Below, in pieces: positions 1-8,094 of a DNA stretch of 64,000 nucleotides. The notes below the pieces were generated by a model that was not told the DNA's origin, searched no databases, and saw nothing but the letters and a program-made list of their open reading frames with translations. How positions within the stretch are numbered: the first letter of the stretch is position 1; every line of letters starts with the position of its first letter. A program made the translations under genes and the position numbers. The DNA comes from Streptomyces brasiliensis (lineage in GTDB: Bacteria; Actinomycetota; Actinomycetes; Streptomycetales; Streptomycetaceae): contig NZ_BMQA01000016.1 in NCBI RefSeq assembly GCF_014647875.1, forward strand, positions 62,001-126,000, written 5' to 3'.

Positions 1-1697
1 GGACCCGGCGCCACCGCCGTCAGGTCGGCCTGCAGCAGCACGTGGTCCAGGGGCTCGGGCAGCAACGGCGCCAGCAGCCGCGCAGCCGAGGCGGAGGCGA
101 CAGCCTGCTCCGGCGGCGAGAGGGGCAGCAGGGGCGTGTGCGGACGGTGATGGTGGTGGGCGGGCAGCTTGTCGCCAGGGCCGGAGGGAGCACGGGACTC
201 GGCGCTCGGAGCGGGTACCGGGGCCGGCGCTCCCAGCAGGGCCCGGCCCTGCACCGACAGGGCGCCCCGGCCGGTCACCCCGAGCTGCTCCGCCTCGGAC
301 AGCGTCCAGCGGGCCAGCCGGGAGCGCAGGTCGTCGTCCTGCTGGGGGCCGCGCAGCGGGCGCTCCCAGCGCAGCCGGGCCAGGACCGAGCCGGGGTCCG
401 GGGCGGCGCCCTCCGGCAGCGTGGCCAGCAGGCTCAGCGCCCGGTGCCGTACCTCCGGCGCCGCCGAGCGGTCCAGGCCGGGGCCCAGCGCCGACAGCGC
501 ACGGTCCTTCGCGTCCCGCCCGCCGACCAGCCCCGGCGTACGGGTCGCCGTCAGCCACGCCTCGGCGAGCCGAGCCCAGCGCTCGGCCGGGGGCTGCTCC
601 AGCCACTCGTCGTAGGCCGGGGTCGCCGCGTACCGCTCGTCGGCCTCGCCGTCGGAGGCCAGCAGCCCCGCCGCGTAGGCCAGTTCCACCCAGAACGCGG
701 CGACCGGCTCGGGCACGTCGAGGGCGACCGCCGTCCGCTTCAGGTCCCGCACGCTGAGCCCGCCCGCCCGCAGCACCGAAGGCCCGCCCTCGTCCCAGTC
801 CTTCAGCAGCTCCTCGACGGTCGCCAGAGCGGTGTAGGCCTGGCCGGCCGCCGTGGCGTCCACGATCTGCGGGGCGTGTGTGGCGGCAGGTTCGACCGGC
901 GGCGGTACGGCCTCGGTCGTGCGGTGGGCGCGGCCCTCGCGCAGATGCAGGGCGACCTCGCGGGGGAGTACGACCGTCCCGGGCGCCGTCGGCAGCAGCA
1001 GACCGCGGTCCAGGAGCCAGCGCAGACGGGGCGCGGGGTCGGCGGTGACCTGCCCGTACGGAGGACCCCACACCAGCCGGTCCAGCACCTCGCGGGACTC
1101 CTCGGAAGCCCCGTCGAGCAGTACGGCCATCCGCTTGCGGTCCGTGAACAGGGCCGTGAGCGCGGCGGCGGCGGAGACCGGGTCGTGCGTGGAGGGGAGC
1201 CCGGCGGCGGTGACGATCTCCTGGACGCGGCCCGGCGACATGCCCGCGGTCGCCTCCTGCACCGTCGGGCCCAGGCCCGTCGGGGAGGGATGCTGCGGCG
1301 TGGGCGCGAGCACCTCGCGGGCGGTGCGCACCAGCCGCAGCCGGTCGTCGCCGCCCCACACCAGGGCCTGCTCGCGCAGCGTGCCGAGGGCGTGCGGCAG
1401 GGCGGCGGAAACGGCCGCGTCACCGCCGTCTCCCGCCATGAGCCGCAGCAGCTCCTCGTACGTCGCCGGATCCGCCGCCACCGCCAGCGCCTCCGCCGTC
1501 TGCAGCGCGAACCGGTCCAGCCGCTCCAGCGCGCGCAGCACCGAGGCGCGGGTGCCCGCGCGGGTGGCCAGCTGCGTGAGGTCGGTGGGGACGGGGGTGA
1601 TGAGGTCGGGGCGGCTGCGCAGCAGCGCGGCCAGGGAGGCTTCGTCCCTGGCACGGAGCGCTTCGGCGAGGGAGCGGGGCCGGTCCGCGGTGCTCAT
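1..1697 (-). CDS. Helicase-associated (XPB/Ssl2-like C-terminal) domain protein, 3' part outside window
   Basis: Read from ATG at 1695-1697 leftward, an uninterrupted frame of 565 codons runs off the left edge. The first 480 residues are a helical, Leu/Ala/Arg-rich region; a Pro/Ser linker follows, and the last visible stretch contains DHVLLQADLTAVAPG. That motif is the recognisable entry into the Helicase_C_3 (XPB/Ssl2-like) domain of a conserved actinobacterial family. Such proteins are annotated as helicase-associated or DNA-binding; no Walker motif is visible here, so helicase activity should not be assumed. The gene is divergent from the HAAS gene at 1843, sharing a 145-bp promoter region. 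The frame and the family motif make the gene secure; its biochemical role is not. Confidence 0.82.
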   Translation of the reverse strand, partial: MSTADRPRSLAEALRARDEASLAALLRSRPDLITPVPTDLTQLATRAGTRASVLRALERLDRFALQTAEALAVAADPATYEELLRLMAGDGGDAAVSAALPHALGTLREQALVWGGDDRLRLVRTAREVLAPTPQHPSPTGLGPTVQEATAGMSPGRVQEIVTAAGLPSTHDPVSAAAALTALFTDRKRMAVLLDGASEESREVLDRLVWGPPYGQVTADPAPRLRWLLDRGLLLPTAPGTVVLPREVALHLREGRAHRTTEAVPPPVEPAATHAPQIVDATAAGQAYTALATVEELLKDWDEGGPSVLRAGGLSVRDLKRTAVALDVPEPVAAFWVELAYAAGLLASDGEADERYAATPAYDEWLEQPPAERWARLAEAWLTATRTPGLVGGRDAKDRALSALGPGLDRSAAPEVRHRALSLLATLPEGAAPDPGSVLARLRWERPLRGPQQDDDLRSRLARWTLSEAEQLGVTGRGALSVQGRALLGAPAPVPAPSAESRAPSGPGDKLPAHHHHRPHTPLLPLSPPEQAVASASAARLLAPLLPEPLDHVLLQADLTAVAPG

Positions 1698-1842
1698 CTG
1701 CCCAACGGTAGCCTCCGGCGGCTCGACGGACGACGTGCGGGCTGCTTGTGGTGCACCCTCCGTCGGTGCTGACGTCGGCTGTCGGCGCTCACGCGATACC
1801 GTCGCAGCCGGAGTTCAACGGCCACACCCCCGGAGGGACTTC

Positions 1843-2811
1843 GTGGGTATCGAGAGTGACCAGGTTGTCTACGAGTATCTGAGCCGCGTCGGCGACGTCG
1901 CGCAGCAGCGGCAGTTGCCGTCGGCCGTGCGGATGCGGCTGGTGTCGGAGCTGCGCAACGAGATCGACCGCAGCCGCGCCGAGGTCACCGTCGACTCTCC
2001 AGCCGCCGTCCGCCGCATCCTGGAGCGCCTCGGCACCCCGGACGAGGTCGTCACCGCCGCGGGCGCGGGCGCCGGTGTGCCACAGCCGCCGTCCGCCGCC
2101 GTACCCGCACAGCCCCCACCGCCCGAGTCACGGCCGAAGGGCCTGCGCCGGGTCGTACCGAAGCCGCGCCCGGCCGAACCCGCGCCGCCGACGGACGCCC
2201 CCGCCCCACCGCATCTCGCAGGCGAGCACGAACTCGGCGGTCCCGCTGTGCAGCCCGACTGGTGGCGGGTGGACGGCAGCCCCTTCGACGCCGGTGACGC
2301 AGTACCCGGCTTCGTCGGCGGCGTGGAGATCCCGGAGCTGCTCAAGCCGCCGCCGAAGGAACGGGAACCGCTCGAGAAGGAACCGCCGGCCGAGGCGGCG
2401 CCCGCGACCCCCGAGCCCGCCGCGGCCGAGCCCGCCGCGCCCCGTCGCCGGCTCTTCCTTCCCAGGCCCGCCACCCGCTGGACCAACCCCCTGCTGCTGC
2501 TCGCCGCAGCCGCACTCGTCGCCGGCGCGGTCCTCGGCAACTGGTTCGCGCTGATCCTCGGCTGGCTCATCGCCTACGGCTCCCGTCGCCTCACGCCGGC
2601 CGAGACCAAGTGGGCCGTCCTGGGCATGCCCGGCCTCGCCCTCACGGCCGGCGTCGTCTGGCTGTGGGGCCGCATCGACGGCCGCTGGGGCGACCCCATC
2701 GCCGAGGGCCGGATGAACGCGGCGCTCACGGAGACCTGGCCCTGGGTGGTCCGCGGCGCGGCGGCGGGCTCGGCCCTGTTCCTGGTCTGGCGCTCGCAAC
2801 GACGGAGGTAG
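1843..2811 (+). CDS. HAAS-domain membrane protein
   Basis: A 322-aa protein starting at GTG 1843 behind a GGAGGGA ribosome site at 1832-1838. Residues 1-75 match the HAAS (DUF1700-like) signalling/regulatory helical domain: a short amphipathic pattern VYEYLSRVGD, then LVSELRNEID and ILERLGTPDEV. A long Pro/Ala/Glu-rich linker (about 75-205) leads to three or four hydrophobic segments in the last 110 residues. HAAS domains usually sit beside or fused to membrane proteins and are linked to PadR-type regulation, but no padR gene is next to this one. An upstream in-frame extension exists but lies antisense to the helicase-like gene and has no ribosome site. Function in the cell is unknown. Confidence 0.78.
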   Translation: MGIESDQVVYEYLSRVGDVAQQRQLPSAVRMRLVSELRNEIDRSRAEVTVDSPAAVRRILERLGTPDEVVTAAGAGAGVPQPPSAAVPAQPPPPESRPKGLRRVVPKPRPAEPAPPTDAPAPPHLAGEHELGGPAVQPDWWRVDGSPFDAGDAVPGFVGGVEIPELLKPPPKEREPLEKEPPAEAAPATPEPAAAEPAAPRRRLFLPRPATRWTNPLLLLAAAALVAGAVLGNWFALILGWLIAYGSRRLTPAETKWAVLGMPGLALTAGVVWLWGRIDGRWGDPIAEGRMNAALTETWPWVVRGAAAGSALFLVWRSQRRR

Positions 2812-2889
2812 CCGGGTCGGCCCCGGCCGGACCCGGGAGCCGTCGAGGTCACAGCCCCGTCCTGCCTGGTCGCCGTACCCCTGGGCACA

Positions 2890-3522
2890 ATGGCCCATAT
2901 GACTTCTCCCGCGCTGACCGTCGGCTTCGACCTCGACATGACCCTGATCGACTCCCGGCCCGGCATCCACGCGACCTATGTGGCGCTGGCCGATCGGACC
3001 GGGACGTACATCGACGCCGACCTCGCGGTCACGCGGCTCGGGCCGCCGCTCACGGAGGAACTGGTCCACTGGTTCCCGGCCGAGCGGATCGCGCCCATGG
3101 CCGACCTTTACCGCTCGATGTACCCGTCGTACGCCATCACCGGCACGCTCGCCATGCCCGGCGCCCGGGAGGCGATCACGGCGGTGCGGGAGGCGGGGGG
3201 ACAGGCGATCGTCGTCACCGCCAAGCACGAGCCGAACGCCAAGCTGCACCTGGACCACCTGCGCATCGACGCGGACGCGGTCATCGGCGACCTGTGGGCC
3301 GAGCAGAAGGCGGAGGCCCTGCGCGCGCACGGCGCGGCCGTGTACGTCGGCGACCATGTGGGGGACGTCCGGGGCGCGCGGACCGCCGGTGCCCTGTCCG
3401 TCGCCGTGGCCACCGGCCCGTGCGCCGCGGAGGAACTGCACGCCGCGGGCGCGGACGTCGTCCTGGACGACCTGTCCGCGTTCCCCGGCTGGCTGACCGC
3501 CTACCGCGCGGCGCGCGCCTGA
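2890..3522 (+). CDS. HAD-superfamily phosphatase
   Basis: A 210-aa cytoplasmic hydrolase. The HAD nucleophile motif DLDMTLIDS (residues 14-22) supplies the two aspartates of the DxDxT signature. A Thr in IVVTAKHE and the acidic GDHVGDVRGAR motif near residue 155 supply motifs II and IV. The cap region between motif I and motif II is helical, as in phosphoglycolate-phosphatase-like members. The substrate cannot be told from sequence; gph/pyrophosphatase-type activity is the family norm. Two ATGs, at 2890 and 2899, are possible starts. The 3' end overlaps the convergent small membrane protein gene by 22 bp. Confidence 0.88.
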   Translation: MAHMTSPALTVGFDLDMTLIDSRPGIHATYVALADRTGTYIDADLAVTRLGPPLTEELVHWFPAERIAPMADLYRSMYPSYAITGTLAMPGAREAITAVREAGGQAIVVTAKHEPNAKLHLDHLRIDADAVIGDLWAEQKAEALRAHGAAVYVGDHVGDVRGARTAGALSVAVATGPCAAEELHAAGADVVLDDLSAFPGWLTAYRAARA

Positions 3523-3749
3523 CGCCGCTGCGCCGCGATCGACCGCAGCACACCCGCGCCGGCGACGAGGAAGCCGACGCCCATCAGCATGCTGAGGCCG
3601 AACATGTACGTCGGAAAAGGCTTCGTACCGAGGAAGAGCGGGGCCACGGTGACGAGAGTGGCCACGGCGCCGATGAAGAAGACCACGGCACCGGCGCGGA
3701 TCAGTCCGTCACCGGGCCCGGCGGAATTCGTTTGGGTTTTGTCACGCAC
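3501..3749 (-). CDS. Small two-helix membrane protein
   Basis: An 82-aa protein if read from GTG at 3747-3749; a TTG at 3780-3782 would add 11 residues but looks less natural. There is a polar N-terminus, then two hydrophobic helices (AGAVVFFIGAVATLVTVAPLF and MFGLSMLMGVGFLVAGAGV) and a basic tail RRQARAAR. No domain is recognised. It is convergent with the HAD phosphatase gene, overlapping its last 22 bases, and divergent from the cold-shock gene. Similar small membrane proteins are common in Streptomyces; the role is unknown. Confidence 0.7.
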   Translation of the reverse strand: MRDKTQTNSAGPGDGLIRAGAVVFFIGAVATLVTVAPLFLGTKPFPTYMFGLSMLMGVGFLVAGAGVLRSIAAQRRQARAAR

Positions 3750-3900
3750 CGGACCAGGGTAGTTCCCAGCGCGAAGGAACAACCGGGTGACGTCTTGTCA
3801 CCGGCCCGAAGACCATTAGCCTTGGTACCGGCGGGTCGCGGTCAGCCCGCTTAGCCCATTTTCCAGCAGTTTTCCGACGAAGACGAGGACGAGGACAGAC

Positions 3901-4284
3901 GTGCCTACCGGCAAGGTCAAGTGGTTCAATACTGAGAAGGGCTTCGGCTTTCTCTCCCGTGACGACGGCGGTGACGTCTTCGTCCATTCCTCGGTTCTCC
4001 CCGCCGGAGTCGATTCGCTCAAGCCGGGACAGCGCGTGGAGTTCGGGGTGGTCGCCGGCCAGCGCGGTGACCAGGCGCTCTCGGTCGTCATCCTCGACCC
4101 GACCCCCTCGGTCGCCGCCGCGCAGCGCAAGAAGCCGGACGAGCTTGCCTCCATCGTGCAGGACCTGACGACCCTTCTCGAGAACATCACGCCGATGCTG
4201 GAGAAGGGCCGTTATCCCGAGAAGGCCTCCGGCAAGAAGATCGCCGGCCTGCTGCGGGCGGTCGCCGACCAGTTGGACGTCTGA
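3901..4284 (+). CDS. Cold-shock domain protein with C-terminal extension
   Basis: A 127-aa protein from GTG 3901. Residues 1-67 are a canonical cold-shock OB fold: GKVKWFNTEKGFGFLSRDDG carries RNP1 (KGFGF) and DVFVHSSVL carries RNP2 (VFVH). Unlike the usual 65-70 aa CspA proteins, it continues for about 55 residues with a helical tail (ELASIVQDLTTLLENITPML) that may mediate oligomerisation. It is expected to bind single-stranded RNA or DNA. The region just before the start is a run of GACGAG-like hexamers (about 3879-3898) that also provides the GAGGAC ribosome site. It ends only 4 bases from the end of convergent mqnD. Confidence 0.92.
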   Translation: MPTGKVKWFNTEKGFGFLSRDDGGDVFVHSSVLPAGVDSLKPGQRVEFGVVAGQRGDQALSVVILDPTPSVAAAQRKKPDELASIVQDLTTLLENITPMLEKGRYPEKASGKKIAGLLRAVADQLDV

Positions 4285-4288
4285 ACCG

Positions 4289-5137
4289 TCAGGGGAATTC
4301 GAGTGCCTCCGGGCCGAGGGGCGGCAGCAGCCCCTCGGCCGCCGCGCGTGTGAGCAGCCCGCGGACCGCCGCGTAACCGTCCTCGCCGAGGCCCGACGTG
4401 AACTCGTTGACGTACAGCCCGATGTGCTGGTCCGCGACGGCCGGGTCCATCTCCTGGGCGTGCTCCATGACGTAGGGGCGGGAGGCCTCGGGGTCGTCCC
4501 AGGCGGCGTGCACCGACGCGCGCACCGACTCGGCGAGCCGTGTCAGCGTCTCCTCGCCCAGCGACCGCTTGGCGATGATCGCGCCCAGCGGGATCGGCAG
4601 CCCGGTCGTGCTCTCCCAGTGCTCGCCCATGTCGGCGAGCTTGTGCAGCCCGTAGTTCTGGTACGTGAAGCGCGCCTCGTGGATGACGAGTCCCGCGTCG
4701 ACCTTCCCGTCCCGCACGGCCGGCATGATCTCGTGGAACGGCATGACCACGATCTCGCCCACGCCGCCCGGCACCGTGTCCGCGGCCCACAGCCGGAACA
4801 GCAGATAGGCGGTCGACTTCTCGCTGGGCACCGCGACCGTGCGGCCGGTGAGATCGGCGTCCGCCTCCCGCGTGAGCACCAGCGGCCCGCAGCCCCGGCC
4901 CAGCGCGCCGCCGCACGGCAGCAGCGCGTACTCGTCGAGGACGTAAGGCAGCACCGCGTACGACACCTTCAGCACGTCGAACTCACCGCGCTCGGCCATG
5001 CCGTTGGTGATGTCGATGTCGGCGAACGTCACGTCCAGCGCGGGCGCGCCGGGGACGCGGCCGTGGGCGAGGGCCTCGAAGACGAAGGTGTCGTTCGGGC
5101 AGGGGGAATACGCGATCCTCAGGGGCTCAGTCGTCAT
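4289..5137 (-). CDS. mqnD: 1,4-dihydroxy-6-naphthoate synthase
   Basis: A 282-aa enzyme of the futalosine route to menaquinone. It converts cyclic dehypoxanthine futalosine to 1,4-dihydroxy-6-naphthoate in the cytoplasm. The N-terminal SPCPNDTFVFEALAHG (from residue 10) is the MqnD hallmark and distinguishes it from the chorismate dehydratase MqnA. The periplasmic-binding-protein-like fold is seen in the alternating domains and the FHEIMPAV and HEARFTY motifs. Start ATG is at 5135-5137, inside the tail of mqnB (11-bp overlap), implying translational coupling. Streptomyces make menaquinone by this pathway, with mqnA and mqnC elsewhere. Confidence 0.95.
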   Translation of the reverse strand: MTTEPLRIAYSPCPNDTFVFEALAHGRVPGAPALDVTFADIDITNGMAERGEFDVLKVSYAVLPYVLDEYALLPCGGALGRGCGPLVLTREADADLTGRTVAVPSEKSTAYLLFRLWAADTVPGGVGEIVVMPFHEIMPAVRDGKVDAGLVIHEARFTYQNYGLHKLADMGEHWESTTGLPIPLGAIIAKRSLGEETLTRLAESVRASVHAAWDDPEASRPYVMEHAQEMDPAVADQHIGLYVNEFTSGLGEDGYAAVRGLLTRAAAEGLLPPLGPEALEFP

Positions 5138-5852
5138 GTGGGTTCCAACTCTCCAGTACGGGCGCGAGCTTCCCGAAGCCCTCGGTGAGGGCCGCGAGGG
5201 CGTCGCCGATGCGCCAGGCCGCGCGGTCGCGCGGGCCGACGGGATTGGACACGGCGCGGATCTCCAGGACCGGCACACCGTGCGCGCCGGCCGCCTCGGC
5301 CACCCCGAAGCCCTCCATGGCCTCGGCGAGGGCACGCGGGTGGCGGTCGCGCAGCGCGTCGGCGCGGGTGGCGGTCCCCGTCACGGTGGACACGGTCAGT
5401 ACGGCCCCGGCGCGCGCCCCGGTGGCCGCGGACGCGGCTCGTACGAGTGATTCCGGCGGACGGTGACTGACGGCCCCGAAGCCCAGCTCGGTGACCGGGA
5501 GGAAGCCGTCGGCGGTCTCGGCGCCCAGATCGGCCGCGGTGATCTCGTCGGCGACGACGAGCGATCCGACGGGCGCGCCCGGCCGGAAACCACCGGCGAT
5601 CCCGGCGGAGACGACGAGGCCGTAAGGGGCTCCGGCCAGGGCCGCGGCGGTGAGGGCGGCGGCGGTGGAGGCGGCGGCGAGGGCGGGGCCGACACCGGCG
5701 GCGAGGAGGTCGTACCCGCTGCTGTCGACGCGGTGGAGCGTCACCCCAGGCAGCCGTACCTCTTTCGTCGTGCCGGGGAACGCCCGGGCCACCGCGTCCC
5801 GCTCTGCGGGGACCGCGGTGGCCACCAGGACATGCGGAGCGGACGTGATCAG
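5127..5852 (-). CDS. mqnB: Futalosine hydrolase
   Basis: A nucleoside-phosphorylase-fold enzyme that splits futalosine (or aminodeoxyfutalosine) into dehypoxanthine futalosine and a purine base, the step before MqnC. Family marks are VLVATAVPAERDAV at the N-terminus, the glycine-rich SAGIAGGF, and EAMEGFGVAEAA with the purine-contacting Glu. The start is unclear: no ATG fits. CTG at 5850-5852 overlaps the stop of the upstream lipoprotein gene (CTGA) and gives 241 aa; GTG at 5823-5825 gives 232 aa but cuts the first strand. I use the CTG because the extra residues complete the fold. It overlaps mqnD by 11 bp. Confidence 0.9.
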   Translation of the reverse strand: MITSAPHVLVATAVPAERDAVARAFPGTTKEVRLPGVTLHRVDSSGYDLLAAGVGPALAAASTAAALTAAALAGAPYGLVVSAGIAGGFRPGAPVGSLVVADEITAADLGAETADGFLPVTELGFGAVSHRPPESLVRAASAATGARAGAVLTVSTVTGTATRADALRDRHPRALAEAMEGFGVAEAAGAHGVPVLEIRAVSNPVGPRDRAAWRIGDALAALTEGFGKLAPVLESWNPHDD

Positions 5853-6319
5853 GCGTCCTTCTTCAGCTTGAAGGACCACAGGCCCTTGACCGTCTTGTCG
5901 CCCTCCTTGATGGAGACCGTGGTCGTGTTGCCCTGCGCGCCGTACTGCGCGTTGAAGAACACGCTGCCCGGGATCGTGCGGTACGTCTTCGTGCTGGAGT
6001 CGGTGAGCGGCTGACCGTTCAGCAGGATCGTCCAGGAGCTGTCCGCGATGGACGGGTCGACGCCGAAGCGGACGGTCTCGTCCGGGTCGACCTTGATCGA
6101 CTTGATGTCGGTGTTCTTGAGGCACTCGGCGAGGGCGGCCGTGTCCAGGGCGTTGCCGTCGTTGTAGCAACTGGCTTCGGAGCTGACCGAACTCGTACCG
6201 ACCGTGATCGTCGCGGTCGGGGTCGGCTTTTCGCAGGCCGACAGGACGAGCAGTCCGGCGGAAACGGCGCCGGCGGCGGCGACGGCGCGGCGGCGTCGCG
6301 GAGCGGATTGCATGGTCAT
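5849..6319 (-). CDS. Predicted lipoprotein upstream of mqnB
   Basis: A 156-aa protein with a twin-basic N-terminus (PRRRRAV), a hydrophobic h-region and the lipobox LSAC near residue 29, so it should be lipidated and held on the outer face of the membrane. The mature part starts with a Thr/Pro linker, has a Cys pair (ASCYNDGN, AECLKNT) that may form a disulfide, and a small beta-rich C-terminal half. No named domain is recognised. Its stop overlaps the likely CTG start of mqnB, so it appears to lead the lipoprotein-mqnB-mqnD operon. Whether it has any part in menaquinone metabolism is open. Confidence 0.82.
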   Translation of the reverse strand: MTMQSAPRRRRAVAAAGAVSAGLLVLSACEKPTPTATITVGTSSVSSEASCYNDGNALDTAALAECLKNTDIKSIKVDPDETVRFGVDPSIADSSWTILLNGQPLTDSSTKTYRTIPGSVFFNAQYGAQGNTTTVSIKEGDKTVKGLWSFKLKKDA

Positions 6320-6381
6320 GGCCGAAGGCTATCGGGCGCCTGGCACAGACTCCCCACGTGGGGTGCGGCGTGCCCGGTTCG

Positions 6382-7815
6382 TTACGCCACTCGCGGTCCC
6401 GGCCTGCCCCCGTGGCGTGCCGAGGCCAGCAGTCCGCGCAGGGTGGTCAGCCAGCCGGTGGCCACGATCGCGGCGGCCACCGACAGGCCGAGCGTGCCGT
6501 TGAGCGGCATCACGATGCCGACCGCGCCGCCGAACACCCATGCCATCTGCAGCAGCGTCTCCGAGCGTGCGAACGCCGAGGTGCGCACCAGTTCCGGCAC
6601 GTCCCGCTGGATCAGCGCGTCCAGCGACAGCTTGGCCAGCGCCTGCGCGAACCCGGCGACCGCGGCCAGACCCGCCACCAGGAACGCGCTGAAGAACATC
6701 GCCGCGACGATGGTCGTGCCCAGCGCCACCGCGACCACGGTCACGATGATGATCTCGGGCGCCCGTGACCTGAGCCAGGCCCCGACCGCCGTACCGAGCG
6801 CGTTGCCCGCGCCCGCCGAGACGCCGACGATCCCCAGTGACACGGCCGCGCTCTCGCCGGTCAGCGGGTGCTCGCGCAGCAGGAAGGCGAGGAAGAAGAT
6901 CAGGAAGCCGGACAGACAGCGCAGACAGGCGTTGGCGCCGAGGGCGTGCGTGACGGCCGTACCGACCGTGCGCAGCGCCGGACGCTTCAGCTGCTTGAGG
7001 CGCGGGCCGTGCAGATGCTCCTCGTCGGCGGCCAGCAGGGCGGTGCCCTCGCCCTTGGCGGAGTCGACCTTCGGCGGCAGGGAGAACGACAGGAACGTAC
7101 CCGCGACGAAGATCACGAAGGCGCCGTAGAGCGGCCAGGGCGCGCCGATCGCGTGCAGCCCCGCGGCGACGGGCGCGGCGACGCCGGTGGCCAGCAGCCC
7201 GGCGAGGGTCACCCGGGAGTTCGCCTTCACCAGGGAGAACCGGGGCGGCAGCAAGCGAGGCACGACGGCGCTCCGTACGACCCCGTACGCCTTCGACGCC
7301 ACCAGAACACCGAGCGCGGCCGGATAGAGCTCCAGACTCCCGCTGGCCACGGCCCCCGAGATGATCAGCGCGAGCAGGGCGCGGGCGAGCATCGCGCCGG
7401 CCATCGCGGCGCGGCGGCCGTGCGGCAGACGGTCGAGGAGCGGGCCGATCACGGGCGCCAGGACCGTGAACGGGGCCATGGTGATGGCGAGATACAGCGC
7501 GACCCGGCCACGGGCCTCGTCCGTCGGGACCGAGAAGAAGACGGTGGAGGCGAGGGCGACGGTGACCATGACGTCCCCGGCGCCGTTCACGGCGTGCAGC
7601 TCGATCAGCTTGCCGAGGCCCGACTCGCCGGCGCCGTGCGCGTGCGTGGCCTTGCGGATGCCGCGGGCGGTACCGGTGAAGGGGGAGTGCAGGGCACGCC
7701 CGACCGCGCGGACGGCACCACCCACTCGGCCCGCACCGCCACCTCGACTGCTCCCCCTGACCCCACCGACCCCGGCGGCGCCCTGGGACGACCTCGCGGC
7801 TGCCACGACGTTCAT
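6382..7815 (-). CDS. MFS transporter
   Basis: A 477-aa membrane protein with about 12 predicted helices after a 90-residue Gly/Arg/Ala-rich cytoplasmic N-terminus. The loop DRLPHGRRAAMAGA resembles the MFS motif A (G-x-x-x-D-R-x-G-R-R). The central cytoplasmic loop is charged (VDSAKGEGTALLAADEEHLHGP). The substrate is not predictable. ATG at 7813-7815 begins MNVVAAARSS; the reading frame stays open far upstream, but that part is antisense to the DUF3027 gene and its promoter and does not code. The gene is divergent from the DUF3027 gene. Confidence 0.85.
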   Translation of the reverse strand: MNVVAAARSSQGAAGVGGVRGSSRGGGAGRVGGAVRAVGRALHSPFTGTARGIRKATHAHGAGESGLGKLIELHAVNGAGDVMVTVALASTVFFSVPTDEARGRVALYLAITMAPFTVLAPVIGPLLDRLPHGRRAAMAGAMLARALLALIISGAVASGSLELYPAALGVLVASKAYGVVRSAVVPRLLPPRFSLVKANSRVTLAGLLATGVAAPVAAGLHAIGAPWPLYGAFVIFVAGTFLSFSLPPKVDSAKGEGTALLAADEEHLHGPRLKQLKRPALRTVGTAVTHALGANACLRCLSGFLIFFLAFLLREHPLTGESAAVSLGIVGVSAGAGNALGTAVGAWLRSRAPEIIIVTVVAVALGTTIVAAMFFSAFLVAGLAAVAGFAQALAKLSLDALIQRDVPELVRTSAFARSETLLQMAWVFGGAVGIVMPLNGTLGLSVAAAIVATGWLTTLRGLLASARHGGRPGPRVA

Positions 7816-8094
7816 AGTGCCCTGAGAAAGCTGTTCGTAGAGCACTTTGGGGCCGAGCCAGTCGGGTGGCCGGACGGGAAACGACGCCGCGCAGCGGCGA
7901 AAGGACCGTCGGTGTAGGCCGAGCGCCGGTGAACAGGTAGCGTGCATATCCCAGCCATCCCGCAGAATGGATGGAGAGGTACGCCCCCCGTGCGAACGGG
8001 TGCGAACGTCGATGCGGTCCAAGGGTCCGCTCCGTCCGCCCCACCGCCCAAGGCACGCGTATCCGTGAGACGGCGTAGGAGAGAAGCGATACCT

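Noticed and set aside
42..1772. Long rightward open frames across the helicase-associated gene
   Set aside because: They are antisense to a leftward frame with a clear family motif, lack ribosome sites and have Gly/Arg/Gln-rich composition typical of opposite-strand frames in GC-rich DNA.
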